64,000 nucleotides of DNA from Caulobacteraceae bacterium. Its GTDB lineage: Bacteria > Pseudomonadota > Alphaproteobacteria > Caulobacterales > Caulobacteraceae. Both the position numbers and the translations under genes were made by a program. The notes under the pieces are model-generated. The model was not told the DNA's origin and did no database searches. It saw only the letters and a list, made by a program, of their open reading frames with translations. How positions within the stretch are numbered: the first letter of the stretch is position 1; each line of letters begins with the position of its first letter. Location of the stretch: the NCBI GenBank assembly GCA_027489335.1, contig JAIXZX010000012.1, positions 297,912 to 361,911 of the forward strand, in the 5' to 3' direction. Positions 34,492 through 45,268 of the stretch are shown piece after piece.

Positions 34492-35346
34492 ATGATCCGC
34501 ATGACCCTGATCGCCGCCCTCGCGCTTGCGACGGCGGCCGCGCCCGCCGCGGCCCAGCCGGGGCCGGTCGCCGAACCCGCCGCGCCGACCGCTGCGGATT
34601 GGCGCTCGCCCGACGCCGAGAACATCATGGTGATCGACACCAACAAGGGCCGGATCTTTGTCGAACTCGCCCCGCGTCTGGCCCCGACCCATGTGGAGCG
34701 GATCAGGACGCTCACCCGCCAGGGCTTCTATGACGGGCGCAGCTTCTTCCGCGTGATCGACGTCTTCATGGCCCAGACCGGCGACCCGCTGGACACCGGC
34801 GCCGGCGGCTCTGACCTGCCCGACATGACCGCGGAGTTCACCTTCCGCCGGGGGGCGGCCGATCCCTTCGTGCCGGTGGCCGACACTGGCGGCAGCCAGA
34901 CGGGCTTTGTCGGCGTCGTGCCGGTCATGACCCAGAGCCCGATGCTGATGGCCATGACCGCCGACCAGAAGGTCACCGGCTGGGCCCTGTTCTGCCCGGG
35001 CGTCGCCGGCATGGCCCGCGGCTCGGAGGAGAACTCGGCCAACAGCCAGTTCTTCCTGATGCGCCAGGCCTATCCGTCGCTGGAGAAGCGCTACACCGCG
35101 TTTGGGCGGGTGGTGGCGGGCCTTGAGGTGGTCCGCGCCATCAAGACCGGCGAGCCGGTGGCCGCGCCCCAGGACCAGATGACCAAGGTGCGCATGCTCG
35201 CCGATATTCCGGCGTCCGAACGCCCGACCTTGCGCGTTGTCGATACGGCGGGCCCCTGGTTCGCCGCCCAGGTCGCGCAACAGCGCGCCGAAGACGGGGC
35301 CGATTTCTCGGCCTGTAATCTCAAAATCCCTTCCGAGGTAAAGTGA
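34492..35346 (+). CDS. Periplasmic peptidyl-prolyl isomerase (cyclophilin type)
   Basis: A 284-residue exported cyclophilin that speeds proline isomerisation during folding. It has a signal peptide (about 1-20, ending AAAQ) and a cyclophilin domain with GFYDGRSFFRVIDVFMAQTG and NSANSQFFLM. The domain has an insertion of about 40 residues (around TGFVGVVPVMTQSP) compared with the small PpiB downstream, and a C-terminal extension (VVDTAGPWFAAQVAQQRAED). The start at 34492 gives the signal peptide. It overlaps the cytoplasmic cyclophilin gene (TGATG). Confidence 0.9.
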   Translation: MIRMTLIAALALATAAAPAAAQPGPVAEPAAPTAADWRSPDAENIMVIDTNKGRIFVELAPRLAPTHVERIRTLTRQGFYDGRSFFRVIDVFMAQTGDPLDTGAGGSDLPDMTAEFTFRRGAADPFVPVADTGGSQTGFVGVVPVMTQSPMLMAMTADQKVTGWALFCPGVAGMARGSEENSANSQFFLMRQAYPSLEKRYTAFGRVVAGLEVVRAIKTGEPVAAPQDQMTKVRMLADIPASERPTLRVVDTAGPWFAAQVAQQRAEDGADFSACNLKIPSEVK

Positions 35347-35807
35347 TGGATTCCGAAAACACCCTGATTATGACGCTGGAGTCCGGTCCGGTGACCATTC
35401 GCCTGCGTCCCGACCTGGCGCCCGGCCACGTGGCCCGCATCAAGGAACTGGCCCGCGAGGGGTTCTATGACGGCGTGGTCTTCCACCGGGTCATTCCGGG
35501 CTTCATGGCCCAGGGCGGCGACCCCACGGGCACCGGCTCGGGCGGCTCGAACAAGCCGAACCTGAAGGCCGAGTTCAACGCCGAGCCCCATGTGCGTGGC
35601 GTCTGCTCCATGGCCCGCACCGCCGTGCCAGACTCCGCCAACAGCCAGTTCTTCATCTGCTTCGACGACGCCCGCTTCCTGGACGGCCAGTACACGGTCT
35701 GGGGTGAGGTCTCCGAGGGCATGGAGCACATCGACGCTCTGCCCAAGGGCGAGCCGCCGCGCAGCCCCGGTAAGATCGTCTCCATGAAGGTCGCCGCCGA
35801 CGCCTGA
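35346..35807 (+). CDS. ppiB: Cytoplasmic peptidyl-prolyl isomerase (cyclophilin)
   Basis: A 153-residue single-domain cyclophilin without a signal peptide. Active-site elements are visible: GVVFHRVIPGFMAQGGDPTG (with the FHR arginine) and NSANSQFFIC. It completes a coaD/SnoaL/periplasmic/cytoplasmic cyclophilin unit. The ATG at 35346 has GAGG seven bases upstream; a GTG codon directly before is also in frame. Confidence 0.93.
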   Translation: MDSENTLIMTLESGPVTIRLRPDLAPGHVARIKELAREGFYDGVVFHRVIPGFMAQGGDPTGTGSGGSNKPNLKAEFNAEPHVRGVCSMARTAVPDSANSQFFICFDDARFLDGQYTVWGEVSEGMEHIDALPKGEPPRSPGKIVSMKVAADA

Positions 35808-35833
35808 GGCGTCAGCTGTCTCCCGGTCGGCGC

Positions 35834-36829
35834 TTAGTCGGCCGGGGACAGCGCCAGGGTCACGATCACCGGGAAGTGGTCAGATCCCAAAGATGGCCCG
35901 CGCTCGACGCTGACGGTCTTCCAGTCGGCCCCGGCATAGACATGGTCGATGGCGAGGAAGGGCAGGGGCATGTGGATGTTCCAGCGCGAAAACGCCATGG
36001 CCGGCCAGGTCAGCATGGAGCGGTTGCGGCGGGTCAGACCCAGGGCCTCGTCCTGCCGGCGCAGGGTGAAGGACCAGGGCGTCGAGTTGAAATCTCCGGT
36101 GATGATCAGTCGGTCGCGGTCGTAGAGCTCAGCGATCTTGGTCAGGCGCAGGCTCTGCTGCTGCTGCGGTCCAGCCGGAATCGGCCACGTGTAATGGGCC
36201 CCTATGACCGTGAAATCCCCCCCTGGAGCGCCAAAAGTGGCCCTTGTGGCGGGGAAATAGGACCCTTCGCTGACCCGCGGCAGGCCGCCCGACACGGGTT
36301 CGGCCTTGCTGTAAATGATTACCTCGCAGCGATCGTCCGGATCGCAGGTGCGGTGATAATCGCCCCGGGATTCCAGGGCCCGCTGGAACCGGCGACTGGA
36401 TTCCTCGACGACGATGATGTCCGGATCCTGGGCGACCAGCCAGTCGGCGGTCTCGCCCATGGTCTGGTTGCGCCCGCTCCAGGTGTTCATCTGGATGATC
36501 TTCAGCCGGGCGAGCTCAGCCCCCTCGGCGCCCGATGCTGGCTGAGTGTCCCGCACCATCTCTGGCAAGATCAGAAGGCCGGCCAGCGCCACGGCCAGGC
36601 CGGCTGCGCCCAGGGTGACGCGTCGCAGCAGGCTCTTCGGCGTCAGGGCCGCCATCAAGGCGGCGGCCATGGCCAGGACCAGGAACACCAGGGCGAAGTG
36701 GGTGGCGACGTCGAGCCGGTCGCTGACGCGCCCGCCCTGGGCGGCCAGCATGGCCAGGGCCGAACCCACCGCCAGGGCGGCGGCGATGTCTTCCAGGATC
36801 CGGGTGATGACGACTCGCACGAGGCCCAT
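35834..36829 (-). CDS. Membrane endonuclease/exonuclease/phosphatase-family protein
   Basis: A 331-residue protein with three N-terminal membrane helices (about 10-32, 42-62, 70-90) and a periplasmic EEP domain. The metal and catalytic residues of this fold are visible: IIQMNTW (Asn), VVEESS (Glu), GDFNSTPWS (Asp/Asn), AIDHVYAG (Asp-His) and GSDHFPV (Asp-His). EEP proteins cleave phosphodiesters in nucleic acids, lipids or sugars; the substrate here is unknown. It is convergent with ppiB. Confidence 0.88.
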   Translation of the reverse strand: MGLVRVVITRILEDIAAALAVGSALAMLAAQGGRVSDRLDVATHFALVFLVLAMAAALMAALTPKSLLRRVTLGAAGLAVALAGLLILPEMVRDTQPASGAEGAELARLKIIQMNTWSGRNQTMGETADWLVAQDPDIIVVEESSRRFQRALESRGDYHRTCDPDDRCEVIIYSKAEPVSGGLPRVSEGSYFPATRATFGAPGGDFTVIGAHYTWPIPAGPQQQQSLRLTKIAELYDRDRLIITGDFNSTPWSFTLRRQDEALGLTRRNRSMLTWPAMAFSRWNIHMPLPFLAIDHVYAGADWKTVSVERGPSLGSDHFPVIVTLALSPAD

Positions 36830-36893
36830 GGATCGCCTCTAGCATGAGCCTGAGCTTGACGCGCGGGGTCTCGCATGGCCTGAGGCGGGTCAC

Positions 36894-39663
<2,770 letters not shown>

Positions 39664-39781
39664 GGCCCGAGCTTAGCCCCGACCGAACCGAACAGGAAAC
39701 GCCCAAGCCTCACTTGCCCGAGTCGGACCTGCGCCCTATGGTCCGCCCCCTTCGACCGGCGCCCATTCCGCGCCATGTCGT
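39664..39781. other. Intergenic region upstream of tRNA-Lys
   Basis: About 120 bp holding the promoters of the lipoprotein gene (minus) and the tRNA (plus). No open reading frame or clear promoter element was recognised. Confidence 0.4.
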
Positions 39782-39856
39782 GGGCCGGTAGCTCAGTGGT
39801 AGAGCATTCGACTTTTAATCGAATGGTCGTGGGTTCGACCCCCACCCGGCCTACCA
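39782..39856 (+). tRNA. tRNA-Lys (anticodon UUU)
   Basis: A 75-nt cloverleaf including an encoded CCA. The acceptor arm GGGCCGG pairs with CCGGCCT; the D-arm is GCTC-AGTGGTA-GAGC. The anticodon stem TTCGA/TCGAA holds the loop CTTTTAA with anticodon TTT at 39814-39816. The T-arm is GTGGG-TTCGACC-CCCAC. A perfect 7-bp hairpin (CAATCCT-CCCC-AGGATTG, 39855-39872) starts at the CCA end, possibly aiding 3' processing. Confidence 0.97.
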
Positions 39857-39912
39857 ATCCTCCCCAGGATTGCGGCGTCCCCACCGGACGCGAGGACCGC
39901 TCTAATATTCCG

Positions 39913-39926
39913 CAATTCTGGAATTG
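39913..39926 (+). promoter_or_regulatory. Inverted repeat, possible operator of the arsenite exporter
   Basis: CAATTC-TG-GAATTG, a perfect 6-2-6 palindrome 52 bp before the exporter start, in the AT-rich patch between tRNA-Lys and this gene. The position suits an operator; the regulator is not encoded nearby. Confidence 0.4.
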
Positions 39927-39977
39927 TGATAGACGGAGCGCTCTGCGGCGCTGCGGCCGCGCCGGTGAGGGACGGTC

Positions 39978-41030
39978 ATGTCTGTGTTCGAGCGCTATCT
40001 GACGCTTTGGGTGGGCCTGGCCATCGTGGCCGGCATCGGGGTCGGGCAGGTGTTTCCGGACATCTTCCAGGCGGTGGCCGCCCTGGAGGTGGCCAGCGTC
40101 AATCTGCCGGTGGCCCTGCTGGTCTGGGCCATGATCATCCCCATGCTGGTGAAGATCGACTTCCGCGCCCTGGGCGGGGTGGCGGCGCACTGGCGGGGCA
40201 TCAGCGTCACCCTGTTCGCCAACTGGGCGGTCAAGCCCTTCACCATGGCCCTGCTGGGCTGGCTGTTCATCGGCTGGCTGTTCCGGCCCCTGCTGCCTGA
40301 GGCGCAGATCGAATCCTATATCGCCGGCCTGATCCTTCTGGGCGCCGCGCCGTGCACGGCCATGGTCTTCGTCTGGAGCCATCTGACCAAAGGGGACGCG
40401 CCCTTCACCCTCAGTCAGGTGGCGCTGAACGATACGGTGATGGTGGTGGCCTTTGCGCCCATCGTCGCTCTGCTACTGGGGCTGTCGGCGATCATCGTGC
40501 CGTGGGCGACCCTGCTTTTGTCGGTGGCGCTCTACATCCTGACGCCGGTGGCGATCTCGCAGGTGCTGCGCGCCTGGCTGATCCGCTCGGGGCGGCTGGA
40601 GGCGTTTTTGAGCGCGGTGCAGCCCGTGGCCATCGCTGCGCTGCTGAGCACGGTGGTTCTGCTGTTCGCCTTCCAGGGTGAGCAGATCCTGGCCCAGCCG
40701 GTGGTGATCGCCCTCCTGGCTGTGCCCATCATCATCCAGACCTATTTCATCTTCGGCCTGGCCTATCTGTTGAACCGCGCCACGGGCGAGATTCACTGTG
40801 TGGCCGGGCCCTCGGCCCTGATCGGCGCCAGCAACTTCTTCGAACTCGCCGTGGCCGCCGCCATCAGTCTGTTTGGCCTGCAGTCGGGGGCGGCGCTCGC
40901 CACCGTGGTCGGGGTGCTGATCGAGGTGCCGGTCATGCTGACCCTGGTGGCGCTCGTGAACCGCTCCCGACCCTGGTACGAGGCCGGCCGCCGGGTCCGC
41001 CAGCGGCTGCAAGGGACCGACCCGGCATAA
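39978..41030 (+). CDS. acr3: ACR3-family arsenite efflux transporter
   Basis: A 350-residue membrane protein with about ten hydrophobic segments, of the BART/ACR3 family that exports arsenite from the cytoplasm. The essential cysteine is Cys126 in LGAAPCTAMVFVWSHL, and VNLPVALLVWAMIIPMLVKIDF is typical. Neither arsR nor arsC lies beside it, unusual for an ars locus. It stands alone behind tRNA-Lys and is convergent with the PCu(A)C gene. Confidence 0.92.
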   Translation: MSVFERYLTLWVGLAIVAGIGVGQVFPDIFQAVAALEVASVNLPVALLVWAMIIPMLVKIDFRALGGVAAHWRGISVTLFANWAVKPFTMALLGWLFIGWLFRPLLPEAQIESYIAGLILLGAAPCTAMVFVWSHLTKGDAPFTLSQVALNDTVMVVAFAPIVALLLGLSAIIVPWATLLLSVALYILTPVAISQVLRAWLIRSGRLEAFLSAVQPVAIAALLSTVVLLFAFQGEQILAQPVVIALLAVPIIIQTYFIFGLAYLLNRATGEIHCVAGPSALIGASNFFELAVAAAISLFGLQSGAALATVVGVLIEVPVMLTLVALVNRSRPWYEAGRRVRQRLQGTDPA

Positions 41031-41052
41031 AGGCTGATCACGGGCCGCCTCA

Positions 41053-41078
41053 CCGGTCCGGACCGAGGCCCGGACCGG
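41053..41078. terminator. Hairpin between convergent acr3 and PCu(A)C genes
   Basis: A perfect 9-bp stem (CCGGTCCGG with CCGGACCGG), 8-nt loop, midway between the two stops. No T-run on either side, so termination efficiency is uncertain. Confidence 0.5.
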
Positions 41079-41090
41079 GGGCGACGGGGT

Positions 41091-41537
41091 TCAGTGCGCC
41101 ATGCCGTGCGGCGCGGAGCGGATCTGCGCGGCGACGGTCTGGGCCGGAGCCTTTTCGAAGGTCAGGGTGAGCTGGACCTCAGCCCCTTCGTCCAGAGCGC
41201 CGGTGGGCGCCATCAACATCAGGTGCTCTGCGCCGGGCTTCAGGGCGACGCTCTCGCCAGCCGGCAGGGGCAGTCCGTCGGGCAGATGCCGCATCCTCAT
41301 CACACCGTCATCCATGGACATGGTGTGGATTTCGCCCCGGGCGGCGGCAGGCGTGGCCACGGACACGAGGCGGTCATCGACGCTGGCCTGCAGGCCGACA
41401 TAGCAGCCTGCGGCGCCGGCGCCGGCCGCGGCGGGGCGGCACCAGGGATCGGTGACCGTGACGACGGCCTCAGCCGCCGGCTCGGGGCTGCAGGCGGCCA
41501 GAAGGGCGAGGGGGGCAAGGAAGAGAAGCGATCTCAT
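41091..41537 (-). CDS. PCu(A)C-type periplasmic copper chaperone lipoprotein
   Basis: A 148-residue predicted lipoprotein (lipobox LLAAC, Cys16) with a PCu(A)C beta-barrel domain. The Cu(I) ligands are visible in the pattern HTMSMDDGVMRM and, about twenty residues later, EHLMLM. Such proteins deliver copper to cytochrome oxidase or other periplasmic enzymes. The start at 41537 gives the signal; a longer frame from 41687 overlaps the TonB receptor. It follows the receptor gene after an intercistronic hairpin. Confidence 0.9.
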   Translation of the reverse strand: MRSLLFLAPLALLAACSPEPAAEAVVTVTDPWCRPAAAGAGAAGCYVGLQASVDDRLVSVATPAAARGEIHTMSMDDGVMRMRHLPDGLPLPAGESVALKPGAEHLMLMAPTGALDEGAEVQLTLTFEKAPAQTVAAQIRSAPHGMAH

Positions 41538-41588
41538 GGGCGGGGTCCTGAAGGGCGGGCCGGTGACGGCGCCGCGGGGGCTGGAAAT

Positions 41589-41620
41589 CTCGGCGGCCCC
41601 ACGATGGGGGAGCCGCCGAG
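41589..41620 (-). terminator. Intercistronic hairpin between the TonB receptor and PCu(A)C genes
   Basis: A 9-bp perfect stem (CTCGGCGGC with GCCGCCGAG) plus an inner CCC/GGG. On the minus strand it is followed by ATTTCC. It may partly terminate transcription or set different levels of the two copper genes. Confidence 0.5.
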
Positions 41621-41643
41621 CCGTGGGAAGTCTGGGGCGGGCC

Positions 41644-43674
41644 TCAGAAGTCGAGGACGACGCCGGCGAAGATCGAGCGACGGTCACCAGGCCAGTAGGC
41701 CGCCGTGGTCGGAGCGGCCAAGATCACCGGCTGGACGTTGGAGACATAGGCCTCGTCGGTCAGGTTGCGCAGGTCGAGGAACAGGCTGATCCCGTTTGGC
41801 GCCGTCCAACCGAGGTTGAGATTGGCGATGGCGTAGCTCGGCGACTTCAGGGTGTTTCGGAAGTCGACCCAGGCGCCCTGCGGCGACCACTCCACCGATG
41901 GCGCGACGAACCAGCCGGCCGGCGCGTCGTAACGCAGCTCGGCGCGGTAGAAATGCTCCGGGGCGACCGGCAGGCGGTTGTCGCCGTACTGGGCGTCATC
42001 CCGGAACCGGAAGTCCGACCAGGTGTAGCTCTGGCGCAGACGCCAGGCCTCGGCGAAGCGCCAATCCACGGCGGCCTCGATCCCCCGGTGATAGGTCTCA
42101 TCGGCGTTGAAGGTGGTGGCCGGCCGGTCGGGGCTGACGCTGAACTGGAGCATCTCCTTCTCAAGCTCGGCATGATAGGCGGTGAGGTCCCAGGTGAAGG
42201 CCCCTCGGCGGCCCCGCGTGCCGATTTCGAAGGTCACCGCCTCCTGGGCCTCCACTGGCGCGAAGCCGACGCCAGTGGGCGACAGCGAGCCGAAGTTCGG
42301 CGGTTCGGCTGACCGCGTCACATTGGCGAAGACCTGCACGCCGTCCGGCGCCTCCCAGAGCAGACCGATCCGCGGCGCCAGCCAGTCGAAGTCCTTCGCG
42401 GCGTCAAGATTGAAGGTCCCGGCGACGCCAGGAACCGCCACGCTGCGATAGTCCCGCTCGGCCTGGCCATAGGTCGCCCCGGCGACGACGGCGACACGAT
42501 CGCTGACGAACAGCCGGCCTTCGGCGAAGAGATCCAGGGCGGTGGCGTTCTGATACGAAATCGACCGCAGGGCGCCACGGGCGCCGCGGACATTCACGAA
42601 GAAGCGCGAGTCGAGGTCCCCGCTGCGGGCCCACATACCGGCATAGGCGTCGGCCCGGCGGCCGGCCACCTCGCCGTCCCAGTCGAGGCGGGCGAAGGCG
42701 CCGTAGTTGCGGCTTTCCTGGTCGATGACCTGGAAGATGGGGTGGTCCAGCTCTTTCCAGACCGCATAGACCCCGGCTGAGACGGCCAGGGTTTCGCTAA
42801 GCGGCTGTTGAAGGCTGAGCACCCCGCGCAGTCCCCGCAGGTCGCGGGCATAGTCATTGGCCACATTGCCCGCCGCAGCCTGGTCGGGGTCAGCGGCGAA
42901 CTGGGCGGCGGTCAGCGCCCCGTTGATCTCCTGCTTGATGTGGGCGCCGCTCAGGGTGAAGCGGATCTCGCCCTCTCCAAGTTCGCGCCCGAGGTTGAGG
43001 CTGCCGAACTGGATATTCTGCTGGCTCTGGGACCGGGGGCCCTGGCCCGTCTGGTTGGTGGCGGCGACGAAACCGTCCCAGGGCCCCATGGTGCGGGCGA
43101 GGGCCACATGCTGACGCAGCAGGCCGAACGACCCGCCGTCGATTCGGATGCGGTTGTCGTACGGCGCCGTCTTTCCCGTGGGCGTCACCATGTTGACCGC
43201 CCCGCCGAGGGTCGCGCCCCCGAAGCGCAGGGCGTTGCCGCCGCGATAGACCTCCACATGACGGGTCAGCAGCGGATCGGCGATCTGGCTGTCCCCATAG
43301 CCGTCGGCTTCGTTCAGAGGCAGGCCGTCCTGGGCGATCAGCAGGCCGCGATTGTGGTTGGCGTTGCCGATCCCCGAACCGCGGACCGAAAGCCGGGTGT
43401 CGCCGCCCCACTTCTTCTGGGCGAACACCCCGGGCGCGTCCCGGAGCATGTCGTCCAGGGCCAGAGCGAAGCGGTCCTCGAAGGCTTCCGCGGCGATGAC
43501 CGAAACTGCGCCGGGGGTTTCCGACAGTCGCCGGCGGGCGTCGGCCACCACAGCGGGATCTTCGGAGTCGGGGCGGGCGGTGACGATGACGGAATCGACG
43601 GTGGTCTGGGCGGCCGCGGCGAAGGGCAGGGCCAGGACGAACAGGGCGCTACAGGCGCCAAGCGTGGTTTTCAT
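41644..43674 (-). CDS. TonB-dependent outer-membrane receptor, probably for copper
   Basis: A 676-residue receptor with a signal peptide (about 1-22), plug domain (about 45-165; ETPGAVSVIAAEAFED, LSVRGSGIGNANHNRG, VEVYRGGNALRFGGATLGGA) and a 22-strand type barrel ending in FAGVVLDF. TonB receptors move scarce ligands across the outer membrane. Copper as substrate is inferred from the flanking PCu(A)C and DUF2946 genes on the same strand, a gene set seen in other proteobacteria. No siderophore-synthesis genes are nearby. Confidence 0.88.
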   Translation of the reverse strand: MKTTLGACSALFVLALPFAAAAQTTVDSVIVTARPDSEDPAVVADARRRLSETPGAVSVIAAEAFEDRFALALDDMLRDAPGVFAQKKWGGDTRLSVRGSGIGNANHNRGLLIAQDGLPLNEADGYGDSQIADPLLTRHVEVYRGGNALRFGGATLGGAVNMVTPTGKTAPYDNRIRIDGGSFGLLRQHVALARTMGPWDGFVAATNQTGQGPRSQSQQNIQFGSLNLGRELGEGEIRFTLSGAHIKQEINGALTAAQFAADPDQAAAGNVANDYARDLRGLRGVLSLQQPLSETLAVSAGVYAVWKELDHPIFQVIDQESRNYGAFARLDWDGEVAGRRADAYAGMWARSGDLDSRFFVNVRGARGALRSISYQNATALDLFAEGRLFVSDRVAVVAGATYGQAERDYRSVAVPGVAGTFNLDAAKDFDWLAPRIGLLWEAPDGVQVFANVTRSAEPPNFGSLSPTGVGFAPVEAQEAVTFEIGTRGRRGAFTWDLTAYHAELEKEMLQFSVSPDRPATTFNADETYHRGIEAAVDWRFAEAWRLRQSYTWSDFRFRDDAQYGDNRLPVAPEHFYRAELRYDAPAGWFVAPSVEWSPQGAWVDFRNTLKSPSYAIANLNLGWTAPNGISLFLDLRNLTDEAYVSNVQPVILAAPTTAAYWPGDRRSIFAGVVLDF

Positions 43675-43782
43675 TGAGAGTCCCCCGGCCGCGCAGAGGC
43701 GGCCGCATATGCAGTGCAGGAAGGCGCGCGCCGTCGACAGTCGTCGGGCGCCGGTTGCGTCTTGGGAACCGGTGGCCGGTTC

Positions 43783-44205
43783 CTAGGCCTGCAGGGGAGG
43801 GGGGCCTCGGGCGGGGGGCGGGGGCGCGGCGAGGCCGCGGCCCGGGACGACCTGACGGGGGGCCGCCTCCGAGCGGTCGACATGGGGCGTAAAGGCGATG
43901 AGCTCGCCCGTCAGCATGACCGGCGGTGGAGCGTTCACCCCATGGCCAGAGAAGGCGCAGGGGCTGTGGCGGGCGCCGTCTTCGTCCGTAGGATCAGGGG
44001 CGCCGTGGTCGCCCTGGGCCGCAGCGTCCAGGGTCACCATGCCCTGGGGCGTACAGAGCACCAGAGCAAAGGCTGGAGCCTCGGCCCTGACCGGCGCGGC
44101 CATATAGCCGGGCGGGATCAGGATCTTCAGGAACAGGGCCAGACCCGCCAGCACCAGCATCAGGCTGTGGCGGGAAGCAGGAGAAGGGGAGGCCCGGCGG
44201 ATCAC
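43783..44205 (-). CDS. DUF2946-family protein
   Basis: A 140-residue small protein with an N-terminal membrane helix (about 14-34), then a short domain with Cys and His pairs (ALVLCTPQG, HSPCAFSGHG) typical of DUF2946, a family often found with copper receptors. The Pro-rich C-terminus is disordered. The start is a GTG at 44205 with GAGG only two bases before it, so the exact start is uncertain. It is the first gene of the copper-related minus-strand cluster. Confidence 0.75.
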   Translation of the reverse strand: MIRRASPSPASRHSLMLVLAGLALFLKILIPPGYMAAPVRAEAPAFALVLCTPQGMVTLDAAAQGDHGAPDPTDEDGARHSPCAFSGHGVNAPPPVMLTGELIAFTPHVDRSEAAPRQVVPGRGLAAPPPPARGPPPLQA

Positions 44206-44278
44206 AGCCTCGCCATAGTCCAGCCCGGCCCGGTTTGAAAGTCCCCATTCGCCGAGGAACGGAGGGCTCTTTCGTCCC

Positions 44279-45259
44279 CTATTGCTGCTGTTGCTGTTGC
44301 TGCTGGTCGTGCATCACCGCGTTCGGGGCGGGCCGGCGCCGGGCGTTGCGGCTGAAGGTCGGCGGCGAGATGCGCAGGAACTCCGGCTCGGTGATCGCCG
44401 CCCGGGCCCGGCGCACTGAAACCCCTACCGCCAGCTGGCTTTCGGCGTCGCCCTTGTAGACCCCGCGGGACGGCGGCACATCGCTGTAGTCGCGGCCCAC
44501 GGCGGCGGCCACATGCCGCTCGCCAGCCATGACGTTGTTGGTTGGGTCTAGACCAATCCAGCGCAGACTCGGCAGGAAGACCTCGACCCAGGCATGGGTA
44601 GCGTCGGGATCGGAGCGGTCGCCGCCCTCCCGGTCGGTGAACAGATAGCCCGACACATAGCGGGCCGGGATGCCCCAGGCCCGGCAGAGCGCGATCATTA
44701 TGTGGCTGAAGTCCTGGCAGACGCCCCGCCGCTCTCGCAGCGCCTCGTCTATGGGGCTGTCGGCCTCGGTGACGCCCGTCTCATAGGCGAAAGACTCATA
44801 GATGATCTTCGACAGGGCGGTCACCGCGCTCAACGGATCACGCAGGCGCAGGCGCTCGATTTCATGCTCGGCGGCGAAGGCCCGCAGCAGCTCGGTCTGC
44901 ACGGCGAACCCGTGTTCGCGCAGGAAGTCGAACTGGTCGCCGAGTACGAAGTCGCTGCGCAGACGGTCCCATTCCCCCATGTCGAGGGCGTCTGGCAGGG
45001 GCGCCTCGGCCTGGGTCTCCACCGCCGAGCGGGCGACGATGGTCAGGCGGTCATGGGGGTGGGGGACGTCGAAATGATAGACAGCGTTGCCGAAGGTGTC
45101 GGCGTAGGAAAACAGCTGCGCGCCTGGATCGATCTCCAGATCGAAGCTCACCAGCCGCTGGCGCGCGCCCTTCTGAGGTTGCATCCAGACCTCCATGAGG
45201 CTTTCGCGGACCGGCGCAGCGTAGTGGTACTGGGTGACGTGTCGGATTTCGAGCAGCAC
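44279..45259 (-). CDS. Transglutaminase-like protein with a poly-Gln tail
   Basis: A 326-residue protein with an N-terminal bacterial transglutaminase-like domain and a transglutaminase core. The catalytic triad is visible: Cys in RRGVCQDFSH, His in DATHAWVEVF, Asp in GLDPTN. Fold members are peptidases or amide-forming enzymes. The last residues are eight glutamines, an unusual end encoded by a CAG/CAA run at 44282-44305. The start is GTG at 45259 with GAGG seven bases upstream. It is the last gene of the ATP-grasp/Alpha-E cluster. Confidence 0.9.
   Translation of the reverse strand: MLLEIRHVTQYHYAAPVRESLMEVWMQPQKGARQRLVSFDLEIDPGAQLFSYADTFGNAVYHFDVPHPHDRLTIVARSAVETQAEAPLPDALDMGEWDRLRSDFVLGDQFDFLREHGFAVQTELLRAFAAEHEIERLRLRDPLSAVTALSKIIYESFAYETGVTEADSPIDEALRERRGVCQDFSHIMIALCRAWGIPARYVSGYLFTDREGGDRSDPDATHAWVEVFLPSLRWIGLDPTNNVMAGERHVAAAVGRDYSDVPPSRGVYKGDAESQLAVGVSVRRARAAITEPEFLRISPPTFSRNARRRPAPNAVMHDQQQQQQQQ
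44282..44305 (-). repeat. CAG/CAA trinucleotide repeat coding poly-Gln
   Basis: Eight glutamine codons (mixed CAG and CAA) directly before the stop of the transglutaminase gene. Mixed codons limit slippage, yet repeat number could vary between strains. Confidence 0.85.
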
Positions 45260-45268
45260 TGGAATACC

